A DNA stretch of 64,000 bases from Blastomussa wellsi (taxonomy: Eukaryota > Cnidaria > Anthozoa > Scleractinia > Plerogyridae), in NCBI GenBank assembly GCA_947652115.1, contig OX393570.1, positions 8,155,389-8,219,388 of the forward strand, given 5' to 3'. Under the pieces are notes generated by a model. That model searched no databases. It was not told the DNA's origin and worked only from the letters and a program-made list of their open reading frames with translations. Below, piece after piece: positions 18,966-27,860 of the stretch (the first letter of the stretch is position 1; every line of letters begins with the position of its first letter). The position numbers were made by a program, and so were the translations under genes.

Positions 18966-19964
18966 ATGGACACCAAACTCGCGAAGATATACTACAGCCC
19001 TGGCGGCTATTGGAAAGGCATTGCCGCCATCAAAAAACTGGCCGCGGCTGCAAAAGTCCCGGAAGACACCGCAAAAAATTGGTTGATCAAGCAAGCCCTC
19101 TGGCAGATATTCCTGCCTGCGCCGAAGCATATTCCTCGACCGAAATTCGACGTGTCCTTACCCAACAAGGTCCACCAGGCGGACCTTCTTTTTTTGCCTC
19201 ACGATAAACTGCCTCGCGGTCGCAAAGTCTGGAAATACGCGCTGAACGTTGTCGACGTGGCCAGCCGTTTCAAAGAGTCCGAACCCTTGACCTCGAAAAA
19301 TTCTGATGAGGTTGCCCAGGCTTTTCAGAAAATTTACAAGCGCGGCCCTTTGAAATGGCCTGAAATGTTGCAAGTTGACCCTGGGCGCGAATTCATGGGC
19401 GCTGTGACGAAAGTCATGGAAAATCACAAAACTTTCATCCGGCGCGGGCGCGTCAACATTCACCGCGATCAGGCAATTGTTGAACGTTTCAACCGCACCC
19501 TTGCCGAACGCCTGTTCGGTCACCAGTATGCCGTGGAAATGCGGATGCCTGAGGGCCAGCGGTCCAGGGCATGGGTGAAAAGACTTCCTGAAGTTGTTTC
19601 GGCTTTGAACAACGAGGTCACCAGCCTCATCGGAAAGAAACCCGCTGTTGCAATCGAAGAGAAATCTGTTTTTTCGAAACCTTCGACTGCTTATCACAGA
19701 CCTGTTGGGAAGGATGAAAAAATCCTGCCATATCTTGTTCAGGTTCGCCATCTTTACGAACCTGGCGAGCTTGAAGGTGGGAAAAAAAGAGCCACGGATC
19801 CGATTTGGTCTTTGAAAGTTTTCACCATTGAAAAGGTTTTACAAAAACCGGATCAGCCCGTTCTGTACTATTTGCATGATGGACCCAAGCGCGGCTTTGT
19901 GCGTGAAGAGCTGCAGATTGTCCCAAAAAACACCGTTCTCCCGCCAGCCAGCGTGGACAGTTGA
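18966..19964 (+). CDS. INT: Polinton integrase (rve family)
   Basis: This is a 332-residue retroviral-type integrase that would join the element ends to host DNA. Residues about 1-50 form a helix-rich N-terminal domain. The catalytic core has D73 (QADLLFLPHD), D138 (LQVDPGREF) and E173 (AIVERFNR). Thirty-four residues lie between the second Asp and the Glu, close to the DD35E spacing of the family. The C-terminal part (about 255-320, TDPIWSLKVFTIEK and GFVREELQIV) is the small beta-barrel tail. All catalytic residues are present. The 5-bp target duplication is what this enzyme would be expected to leave. Confidence 0.97.
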   Translation: MDTKLAKIYYSPGGYWKGIAAIKKLAAAAKVPEDTAKNWLIKQALWQIFLPAPKHIPRPKFDVSLPNKVHQADLLFLPHDKLPRGRKVWKYALNVVDVASRFKESEPLTSKNSDEVAQAFQKIYKRGPLKWPEMLQVDPGREFMGAVTKVMENHKTFIRRGRVNIHRDQAIVERFNRTLAERLFGHQYAVEMRMPEGQRSRAWVKRLPEVVSALNNEVTSLIGKKPAVAIEEKSVFSKPSTAYHRPVGKDEKILPYLVQVRHLYEPGELEGGKKRATDPIWSLKVFTIEKVLQKPDQPVLYYLHDGPKRGFVREELQIVPKNTVLPPASVDS

Positions 19965-20000
19965 ACAAATGAAAATCCAGATTAAATTTTTTTCTCCAGA

Positions 20001-20282
20001 ATGAAAATCAACGCTGCTTTGATCAATACCGTCTGTTTTTTCTCTTTGGTTTTTCTCGGTTCAGCCATTTATGGTCCGAAAGTTCTTGATTCTGTACCCT
20101 TTTTTATCAATTTTGTTGATGGCCAGCTTGAAAACATCTTTTGGAATTTGCTCAAAATTGCAGTGGCGTTTAATGTGATGCTTGTTATTGCAAAAATGTC
20201 AACAGGAACGCGGATTGAAATCCGCTCACCATTTGGTTTGGGGGAAAAAACTGGCTTGAACAACCAAAACTGGCCAAGTTGA
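20001..20282 (+). CDS. Small protein with two predicted membrane helices
   Basis: This 93-residue protein has hydrophobic segments at about 8-25 (VCFFSLVFLGSAIYG) and 43-63 (NIFWNLLKIAVAFNVMLVIA), then a short polar tail. No family is recognised. It lies 36 bp after the integrase in the same direction and may be transcribed with it. Confidence 0.6.
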   Translation: MKINAALINTVCFFSLVFLGSAIYGPKVLDSVPFFINFVDGQLENIFWNLLKIAVAFNVMLVIAKMSTGTRIEIRSPFGLGEKTGLNNQNWPS

Positions 20283-20303
20283 ACAAACAAATGAAATTTC
20301 AAA

Positions 20304-20510
20304 ATGGGCCGTGGACGCAACGGTGTTATTGTTCAAACCTCAAGCAAAGGAAAAAAACGCACCATCAAAGAGCTTTCCAATAATGCATGCTCTGTTGTTT
20401 TTAAAAAACCCTGCCCATCCTGTGAAAAGGAAGTCATTTTTCTTGATCAAGCCATTGTGAATTATTTACAAAGTTTGGACCCGCGTGAGGTGGCTCAAAC
20501 ATTAAAGTGA
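20304..20510 (+). CDS. Small basic protein with a CPSC knuckle
   Basis: This 68-residue protein has a basic Gly/Arg/Lys-rich N-terminus and a single CPSC pair at about residue 37, with another Cys at about 29. It may bind metal. Its last 16 nt overlap the 3' end of the DNA polymerase gene on the other strand. No family is recognised. Confidence 0.55.
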   Translation: MGRGRNGVIVQTSSKGKKRTIKELSNNACSVVFKKPCPSCEKEVIFLDQAIVNYLQSLDPREVAQTLK

Positions 20511-23500
20511 ATGCCTTCCAGAAAAGCCGCCATCTCTTCGAGTTCCTCTTCTGTGAACAGTTTTTTATAACCATATGCTTTTGTGTGGATCCCGTCTTCC
20601 GCAATCCAGCGTTTTGAATCAAACGCGCACAGTGAAATCTTGTTCACGTGCATGCCCCAGATTTCATGCCCTTCGCTCCGCAGAATGTTCATGCCGTGTC
20701 TCATCTGTTTCTTCTCGCCAAAAATCATTTCGCGGTAATGCTCGTGCTTGATTTTTTTCTTGACGACGCACTTTTTCACCCCCTTTGCCTTTTTTATATT
20801 TTTTTCGTCCCCTCGGAGGATGGAATACATTTTTGACCTGAGACAGATGACTTCGTCAATTGGCACCCCCGCGCATTCATCTTTCATTTTGCCCAGGACC
20901 TTTTTGTTGACGTTTGAGTGCAGCGGGTGCTCCTTCGGGTAATCACTCAAGTCATACAATGATTTGTTTCGTGCAACGTCTTTGTACACGTCTTCTGTTT
21001 CGATCTCGAGCAGAAGGCTGTCCGTGTCTGTGTACAAAAGTTCACATTTTGGTCCGTACTGCTTTTTCAGGTGGTTGTAGAAAAAGTCGTACATGAGGAT
21101 CTTGCTGTTGTCCAGGATCGTCATGCCCGTGTACACCGGTTTGTTCAGCAGAATTTTTCCTTTGTGCATGTGTATGCCCGCCATATCATTTGTGAATTCA
21201 ACAAACCTTGAGTACAGGGGGCTGGCAACCAGTTTTCTTATTTTGTTTTCTTCATCACCGCGCACGATTTTGATGTCCACACGTTTGCGCAGGTTCTCCA
21301 TTGTTTTTCCGAAGACAGAGTTGTTCATGAGCTTGTAGAAGTTCTTTTCAAAGTCGCTTTTTGCTTCTTTTCGGAACTCTGTGTTCATCATGATGTACGG
21401 TTCCATCCAGCGCTCTTGATCGAACTCGAGCACCTTGTGGACTTTTTTCAATTTCATGCCCTGTTTCAGATAAAACTGGAGGTTCCTGTAATGCAAAACG
21501 TAATTGTTTTTGTCTTCAAGCGTCAGCAAAAGCTTCTTGTCTTTGGGGTGTTTCAGACTCAGTTTGTTCATCAAACGATTTTGATAGTCTGACATGTCCT
21601 CTTTTTTTACCGCCTTTTTTTCCGGTGCAAGCGGATAGCTGTTGTGCTCTTCATGCAGTTCCACCGGATATTCAAGGTCAACCTCAAGAATCCACCCAGT
21701 TTTTGCACCCTCTTTTTTCTTTTGGATTTCTTCTTCAGTCGGCATGACACGTTTCCATTTGAAATTCCTCAATGGCAGGGGCTTGCACATGGCCCAGCCG
21801 TAAAGGTTATTTGCATCGAGATACATGATCCAACTTTTCGGTTTGCTTTCATCGAAGCCTTCACACATTGGGTTGTTGGCTTTGGCGTGCCTCTTGCTGG
21901 CCATTGAAATCCCGCCGCGCATCCCCCTTTCCACAAACAAATGCATGTCGATGTCTGTGAAAAGCTCCAGCTCGACGCCTGTCATTTTCAAGAGCGCGTC
22001 CCAGCTCAATCCTGGTGATGTGAAATAATGCGCCGGATCAAGCCCATACTGCTTTTGACATAAGTCCCTGAAGTTTTCAAAAACATCTGCCAGCAGGGCG
22101 ACATCCGTTTTCACATAGAGATCGTGATAATCTCCAAGATTTTGGCACTCAAATGTTTCCCAAACTTTCTGTGCGTGCGCATATTCAGAATCTGTAATTC
22201 CTTCGTCATTCAGTTTGCTGTAAAACTTTTCTTTTTCAGGCAGTTTTGTCTCGTCGAATCTCTCCCATGAATCCATGTACTCATAAGGATAGATACCTTT
22301 TTGAAACAAAAGTTCGCTTCCGTTTGAAATTCCTGTTGTGTTTTTCAATGCCTCTTTGGGTGTTGCTTTCACAAGTGAATCGAGGCTCCCCTGCAGAAAA
22401 TTCAAGCTGTCAATGAAATGCAAACCACCAATGGAAAATGTGATGTACTTTTCCATGTTGTTGGCGATGCATTTCACTTCTTTTTCTTGCTGCGCTATCG
22501 CTTGCATCAAGTGGTGCGCATCATAACCTCTCAGATTGTGAAATACAACTGGAATTGGGAATGTTTTTGGTTTCAACTTCAGTTTGAAATTACACCAATT
22601 GTGTGCGGCTCCGCGGAACTTGCCTGTCAAGTGGCAGTGGTCTTTTACAGCGTCTCTGAAAACTGGTTGGATCAACGGTTTTTCACAAAATCGGCATTTT
22701 TCTTGTTTTTCCGCCGCTTCTTTTTGTTCTTTTGCCAACTTTTTCATGCAAATGAAATCCAGCTTCTTTTGCGCAAACCAGAAACATTTTTTGTGAACCT
22801 GCCCCAAATATTCGTCTTTGTTTTTGTTCCATGCTGGCAATGAGTCGAGAAAATTTTCTTTCATCAAACTTTTGTTGCATATGTGGCAGTCTTTTGCTGT
22901 TTTGAAATTTTCCCAATCTTCTGGTGTCATCGCAACCGGTTTTGTTTCTTTCACACTTTCTCTCAATTTTTCTTCCTCTTGCACGATGTCGTTCAGAAAG
23001 TTCCCCACCGCGTTTTGCCCCCTCCAGACTTTTGTGTTCATGATTTTTCCATCACTTCTAACACTCATCCAGGCGTACCCGCACGCTTCGTGCCATTCAG
23101 TTTTTTCTGTGAAACTTTTTTCTTTGCTCTCTGGCCCTCGCTCGCATGCCGAGATTTTTTTCACAAGTGCCTCAAAATCAGCATAAATCACGAACGGGGC
23201 CTTCATCTGTTTGTGGAAATTCTGGAATGAAAGCGTGTTTTTTCCTTCTTCCGGCACGTCAATTCTTGTTGGTCTGCCTTCCACACCGTTACAATACTTT
23301 TTATGCTCTTCAAGCAATTCTTCCCGTGTGAAACGTGTTAAGCACATCTCACAATAGAAAGTTTTATTGTTTATTTTTTTATCAAACAACAGAGCGTTCA
23401 CACGTTTAACAAAACAGAAATGCTGAATTTCTCCTGACTCAATTAACATCAAGTTTATCCTTGGCACGTTATTTTTTTTGTCACTTATCCTGTGAACAAT

Positions 23501-24259
23501 CACATTGTCGTTTTCCCAGCCAAAGACGTTTATTGCAAGTTTTTGGTTCTGCTTTTCAAGCTTGTCAATTTGTTTCAACGGTGTGGGGAAATCGATGCCC
23601 GCCCAGTTTACTCCATCTTCGACTGGATATTTGCTTGTTCTTTGCGCGTCTTTTGTTGCTGGGAAAAGTGCTGCTCTGATTGACCACTTCAAACATTCGT
23701 TGTCTTTGTTTTTCACGTTGACAATTGCTTTCTTTGCCGCGAGTTTTGCTGGGAGTGGAAGCCATGTCCCCGCTCGCAACGGTTCATATCTCGCGGTATT
23801 CACATACGCGACCTTCACTTCATCAAAATTCCATCCTGATCCATTCGCTGACCAATTCTCGATTTCTACGTTGGCCTGGTTAATAAATTCTTCGAATTTC
23901 TGAGAAAGCTTTTCTTCATCTTTTTGGTCTTTCTTTAAGAAAACATATGGATCGTCATTCTTAAAATAAACTTCTTTTTCCAGCGTTTCCTTGTTGCCCG
24001 CTTCATCCTCAATTTCTCGTGAAAACTTGACTCTCATTCCGAAACCCACTTTCACGTTTTTCAGTGAAACAATTTCATTTTTCACCACATTTGTGAACTT
24101 TTCTTTATAAAAATTTGCAAAAGTGCGGAGATCTTTGTTGTTTGGGTCATTTTCTCTGAAACTCATCCACCAGACGCGGAGCCATTCACGATAGTTCGTT
24201 TGTGAAATATCGAAACGTCCATAAGGCATTCCGTTTGGAGCGACGTTAGCTTCAGCCAT
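20495..24259 (-). CDS. POLB: Protein-primed family B DNA polymerase
   Basis: This 1,254-residue enzyme would replicate the linear element from its TIRs. N-terminal region: a C2H2-type knuckle (about 303-323) and, near 510-560, an endonuclease-VII-like Cys/His module (DHCHLTGKFRGAAHNWCN). Exonuclease motifs: YADFEALV (D361, E363), SLNFLQGSLD, and YVKTDVALLAD. Polymerase motifs: A YLDANNLYG (about 811), B NNSVFGKTMEN (about 970) and C YTDTDSLLLEI (about 1075). All are intact. It lies just inside the right TIR and reads inward, as usual for Polintons. The terminal protein may be part of the N-terminal region. Confidence 0.98.
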   Translation of the reverse strand: MAEANVAPNGMPYGRFDISQTNYREWLRVWWMSFRENDPNNKDLRTFANFYKEKFTNVVKNEIVSLKNVKVGFGMRVKFSREIEDEAGNKETLEKEVYFKNDDPYVFLKKDQKDEEKLSQKFEEFINQANVEIENWSANGSGWNFDEVKVAYVNTARYEPLRAGTWLPLPAKLAAKKAIVNVKNKDNECLKWSIRAALFPATKDAQRTSKYPVEDGVNWAGIDFPTPLKQIDKLEKQNQKLAINVFGWENDNVIVHRISDKKNNVPRINLMLIESGEIQHFCFVKRVNALLFDKKINNKTFYCEMCLTRFTREELLEEHKKYCNGVEGRPTRIDVPEEGKNTLSFQNFHKQMKAPFVIYADFEALVKKISACERGPESKEKSFTEKTEWHEACGYAWMSVRSDGKIMNTKVWRGQNAVGNFLNDIVQEEEKLRESVKETKPVAMTPEDWENFKTAKDCHICNKSLMKENFLDSLPAWNKNKDEYLGQVHKKCFWFAQKKLDFICMKKLAKEQKEAAEKQEKCRFCEKPLIQPVFRDAVKDHCHLTGKFRGAAHNWCNFKLKLKPKTFPIPVVFHNLRGYDAHHLMQAIAQQEKEVKCIANNMEKYITFSIGGLHFIDSLNFLQGSLDSLVKATPKEALKNTTGISNGSELLFQKGIYPYEYMDSWERFDETKLPEKEKFYSKLNDEGITDSEYAHAQKVWETFECQNLGDYHDLYVKTDVALLADVFENFRDLCQKQYGLDPAHYFTSPGLSWDALLKMTGVELELFTDIDMHLFVERGMRGGISMASKRHAKANNPMCEGFDESKPKSWIMYLDANNLYGWAMCKPLPLRNFKWKRVMPTEEEIQKKKEGAKTGWILEVDLEYPVELHEEHNSYPLAPEKKAVKKEDMSDYQNRLMNKLSLKHPKDKKLLLTLEDKNNYVLHYRNLQFYLKQGMKLKKVHKVLEFDQERWMEPYIMMNTEFRKEAKSDFEKNFYKLMNNSVFGKTMENLRKRVDIKIVRGDEENKIRKLVASPLYSRFVEFTNDMAGIHMHKGKILLNKPVYTGMTILDNSKILMYDFFYNHLKKQYGPKCELLYTDTDSLLLEIETEDVYKDVARNKSLYDLSDYPKEHPLHSNVNKKVLGKMKDECAGVPIDEVICLRSKMYSILRGDEKNIKKAKGVKKCVVKKKIKHEHYREMIFGEKKQMRHGMNILRSEGHEIWGMHVNKISLCAFDSKRWIAEDGIHTKAYGYKKLFTEEELEEMAAFLEGIHFNV

Positions 24260-24299
24260 TTTGTTTCCTATACTATGTCAACATTTCTTCAAATGAAAA

Positions 24300-24650
24300 A
24301 TAATTCTAGCGCAAATAATTTTTTCAAGCTGTTATCCTCTTGTTTGATGGTTTCCCCCTCTCCCTGGGTTGTTTCTTTTCCGAAATAATTTTTTTGTTTT
24401 TGTTTGGTGAGTGCTGTCTATTTCAGGTTGGTTTTTCTGTTTTGTTTTATTTGAGAAATTGTTTTCACTCTCAGAGGCACACACATAGAAAAGCCTGGTT
24501 CTAGTCGCAACCAATAGCAGTAAGAGTTAAAAATTAAAATTAATCCTCCAACGGGTGAAAGTTGAAAACTTTTACCCGTGGGAGGATTAATTTTAATTTT
24601 TAACTCTTACTGCTATTGGTTGCGCTAGAACCAGGCTTTTCTATGTGTGT
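24300..24650. repeat. Polinton right terminal inverted repeat
   Basis: This mirrors the left TIR, including its terminal palindrome, and ends CTATGTGTGT. The innermost part, around AATTCTAGCGC, has diverged. The two TIRs differ at very few positions in the outer 300 bp. Confidence 0.9.
24479..24650. repeat. Terminal palindrome, right end
   Basis: This 172-bp palindrome equals the left one in mirror image. The outer arm again lacks the T that the inner arm has (CTAGTCGC inside). The centre differs from the left copy at one base (CCCAC versus CCCAA, read in the same sense). Confidence 0.9.
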
Positions 24651-24830
24651 GCTCGCAAGCTATAGGAAAAATCTCACATCTTTTAAGCGATTCAGTGGAA
24701 TTCAGTGGAACTTCGAAATTTGTTTTCGATGTTTGGTGTTGTTAGAAAAGATTTCTCTTGATAATATATTTGAAGTAGTAACACAAAAGCTTGCAATAAG
24801 GTGTAAATCATTTTGGTACATAATTTTGTC
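24651..24830. repeat. Right target duplication and rest of 229-bp repeat unit 2
   Basis: GCTCG (24,651-24,655) is followed by DNA matching 8,604-8,795: TTTAAGCGATTCAGTGGAA, then the TGTTTTCGATGTTTGGTG word and GCAATAAGGTGTAAAT. The right copy has a short deletion near its start. Confidence 0.8.
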
Positions 24831-25084
24831 CAATGAATGCTCGAAGTCCTAACGGATTCCGCCTTAATATTTTAAATCTCTTAGAGAAGCCAGTAACTTC
24901 TGGACATTTTTGACATGGTACAAAAGATGTAATAATTCTAGGTTACATAATTCACTACTCTAGCAGAAAACTTGGACAGAAAATTACATTATCTGCAGTT
25001 TAACCACAGGCTAACCATACCCTGTTTGTGGTTTTCCAGTGACTTATGGCCCACCAGAGTTGCTTTTATAAATTTTAGTTTTTG
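24831..25084. other. Intergenic, nothing recognised
   Basis: AT-rich DNA without gene or repeat signals that I can name. Confidence 0.4.
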
Positions 25085-25109
25085 ACTAGCCTGAGTTTTC
25101 TATGAGCAA

Positions 25110-25145
<36 letters not shown>

Positions 25146-25290
25146 ATAGAAAACGAGAGTGAGTAGTCTAATTGTTTTAGTAGAAACTCTAAAGGATTAC
25201 ATCCCAAAAGCTAACAGTTTATGTATTTTTAAGCCAAAAATCAAGGAAAATCTTGCCTTCTAAGAGCAACGCGCGCGTTAATTAGATAGA
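25085..25290. repeat. Dispersed repeat with palindromic head (copy A)
   Basis: A short palindrome (TTTCTATGAGC ... GCTCATAGAAA) around CGAGGCGCAGCCG is followed by TAGTAGAAACTCTAAAGGAT and an AAATCAAG tail region. An inverted copy lies at about 50,505-50,692. It is probably a MITE. Confidence 0.6.
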
Positions 25291-26700
25291 TTTGTTGAAT
25301 ACACTACTGAAGATGTGTGGAGAGGCATTCGGTTCATCAAAAACAAGCAAAGTTGCTATGCAACTTAAGACGGATTCCACTCAAAATTCGAGCAATAAGT
25401 GCATAAATTATTTACTAAATATCTACTCATAACATGGTAACTTTTTTAGTACTATTTAAAACATCTCACTGTAATTCATTTCTCTAGGTGACCCCTCGAT
25501 TAAATCCCCACGCATTCTCGAGACATTTAATGTCAAACCTCGTAAGAATGCTCAAAGCGTGTGTTATTGTGTTTTCAACTAATGCGAAAGGTCCCTTTTA
25601 ATTGAAATGTGGATAACTTCAAGTTCAATTTTTTCTTGCGGGGTCAGCTTGAGAGCTTACGTCTTGATAAGATCTTCTTACCTTTCGTTAAAATATTACC
25701 ATGCTATGAGACTTTTTTGGTAACTTTATTTTTGCCATTATCGTTCGAATGTTCTGCGGAAATCATCAACATTTTCCAGTTCACGTGATCTTCAGGTTCG
25801 TCATCGTGATTGGCTACCCTCATGGGGTAATTTGTCGTGGAACACGTTTCGCCTTCTGCTGAGAGCAATTCCAGCAGTTTTAACAATTTTCAGTGGAAAA
25901 TACATAAATAAATTATTGTCCCGGCTGGTGGTACAGATCATAGCAAATCAGCAAATTTGCAACCAAATTTTATGTTCTTATTTTTTTTATTTCTGCCACA
26001 CAAACAAAAATAGAGGTACAATACAATAGATAATAAACAAAAACAACTCAATACACAAGATAACAATGAAAATACAAAACCACAATATATTAAAGGTAGA
26101 AAGCAAAATGGCAAGGGAACCTAATAAAAAACCACAGGGCTTGTAGGCCTAGGTTCCCTCACAATAAACACCAGATGACTGATTTATGTAATTTATGACA
26201 AGCCTTTTTTGCAATAAAAGTTTTGCCTTTGCAAAATGTATTATAACTACTTGACCTTATATTCCTACCGTCATTTGGTTGCATCCAAACATTATTGACC
26301 CGTCAAATTAAAACATTTTTCTAATGGTAAAAGAAAGTGGATTTATTTAAATGAAACAAACTAAGTGTTTCTCGAAAAAGAGCGTAAAGATGTTACTATT
26401 AACCATTGTTAATTGAACTACTGAAATATAAGCTTTTTAATCGTGTGTTTTCATTGACTAATTATGTTGCTTGTGCACTTTACAAAGGTAACAAAGAGGT
26501 GCTAATTTCTCACGCAAATTCTACCAACTGTCTTGAACCCCAAGTGATTAGATCAGGCTACATTTTTAGCACAGAAGAAGTCCTCTATTGCTTTATACAA
26601 TATTGATCAAAAGATGCACAAAACTAAAAAATCAGAACAGTGTTTACATACTCTCACCTAAACACAGCTGTAAACCAATTACAGTGCATGTAGTATCTCA
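25291..26700. other. Intergenic; possible LINE 3' end at 25,975-26,170
   Basis: No gene is supported. The A-rich stretch around 25,990-26,100 followed by GGCCTAGGTTCCCTC looks like the untranslated end of a minus-strand retroelement, without any attached coding part. Confidence 0.35.
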
Positions 26701-27414
26701 GTTGTGGCAAGTGAGGGTGATGGTAAATTTTCAGCTGGGTAAATTATACATGAAAGACGAGTTTATCAACATGACACGAGCGTGGGACAAAGAAAAATTC
26801 TGAGTACCCGACAGGAATCGAACCCATGACCTCCCGAACACCGGGCGGGCGCTCTATCCACTGAGCTAAGAGAACTCCTGGAGAGCTAGGTCATTTTTAC
26901 TGAGTTCTTATGTGACATGCGTCCCGCATACTGCTAGGTCCAGCAATGTCGATTTCATCATGAGTTGTGGCAAATGAGGGTGATGGTAAATTTTCCGCTT
27001 GGTAAATTATACATGAAAGACGAGTTTATCAACATGGCACAAGTGTGGGACAAAGAAAAATTCTGAGTCCCCGACAGGAATCGAACCCATGACCTCCCGA
27101 ACACCGGGCGGGTGCTCTATCCACTGAGCTACGAGAACTCGTGGAGAGCTAGGTCATTTTTACTGAGTTCTTATGTGACATGCGTCCTGCATACTTCTAG
27201 GTCCAGCAATGTCGATTTCATCATGAGTTGTGGCAAATGAGGGTGATGGTAAATTTTCAGCTCGGTAAATTATACATGAAAGACGAGTTTATCAACATGA
27301 CACGAGCGTGGGACAAAGAAACATTCTGAGTCCCCGACAGGAATCGAACCCATGACCTCCCGAACACCGGGCGGGCGCTCCATCCACTGAGCTATGAGAA
27401 CTCCTGGAGAGCTA
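26701..27414 (-). repeat. Three-unit 263-bp tandem array with tRNA-like SINE heads
   Basis: Units start at 26,701, 26,964 and 27,227 (exact 263-bp spacing); the third stops at 27,414. On the minus strand each contains a tRNA-like head at about 26,803-26,877, 27,066-27,140 and 27,329-27,403. The A box is TAGCTCAGTGGATAGAGC and the B box is GGTTCGATTCC. The anticodon loop reads CCGGTGT, so tRNA-Thr(GGU) is the likely ancestor. Weak anticodon-stem pairing and the attached unique tail make these SINE copies rather than working tRNA genes. Confidence 0.8.
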
Positions 27415-27860
27415 ATTATTAATCGATTGATATCGGAAATCGATGACCAATCGATGAACAAAAATTTTGTGTTTATCGATTGCCATCGATTATCATCGAC
27501 TGCCACCGATTGCTATTGAGTGGCATTGATTATTATCGATTCCATCAATTGTCATCGACTAGCAATTTCATCGACTACCATATTTTTTGGGCGGGTATAT
27601 AAGAAATATGTCTCTACATACATGTAGATCACGATATAAAGCCATGAACTAAGTATTCCCAGAAGAAGATCAGGTGAATTAACACGCGGTAAACTTGGCA
27701 ATCGATAGCAATTGATAGCAATTAGAAGACTTGAGCTCGTGATTATCGATTGGTCATCGATTGGCTGATAGCAATCGATAACAATTAACTAATTGTCATC
27801 GATTGATATCGATTGATTAATTGAATTTCCGATCATCGATTGTCATTGATTGGTCTGACC
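27415..27860. repeat. ATCGAT-rich element
   Basis: Dozens of ATCGAT/ATCGATT/CATCGA words occur on both halves, around a unique centre with TATATAAGAAATATG. The composition is like the 1,081-2,088 element, but the CAGGACG ends are absent. It begins exactly where the third 263-bp unit stops. Confidence 0.5.

Larger units (their letters stand above)
8834..24650. mobile_element. Complete Polinton/Maverick (adintovirus-like) element
   Basis: This 15,817-bp unit is bounded by terminal inverted repeats of about 350 bp and a 5-bp target duplication. It carries the Polinton hallmark set: protein-primed DNA polymerase B, rve integrase, FtsK/HerA packaging ATPase and a probable double-jelly-roll capsid protein. 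Some twelve further small genes accompany these. The recognised frames are open and the TIRs nearly identical, which points to a young and possibly competent copy. Coding density is high and intergenic gaps are mostly under 100 bp, unlike the host DNA around it. An adenain-like maturation protease was not recognised. Elements of this kind behave as self-synthesising transposons or as endogenised viruses. Confidence 0.95.

Noticed and set aside
22418..22843. Long frames antisense to the DNA polymerase (also 23,505-23,903)
   Set aside because: They mirror the codon structure of the intact polymerase and have Phe/Ser/Cys-rich chance composition.
8651..24830. Polinton flanked by long direct repeats of about 150 bp as part of the element
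   Set aside because: The repeat is also seen intact in the left-hand tandem unit, so it is the host target array, not element DNA.
26803..27403. Three functional tRNA-Thr genes
   Set aside because: The anticodon stem pairs poorly and each copy is embedded in an identical 263-bp unit with a SINE-like tail.
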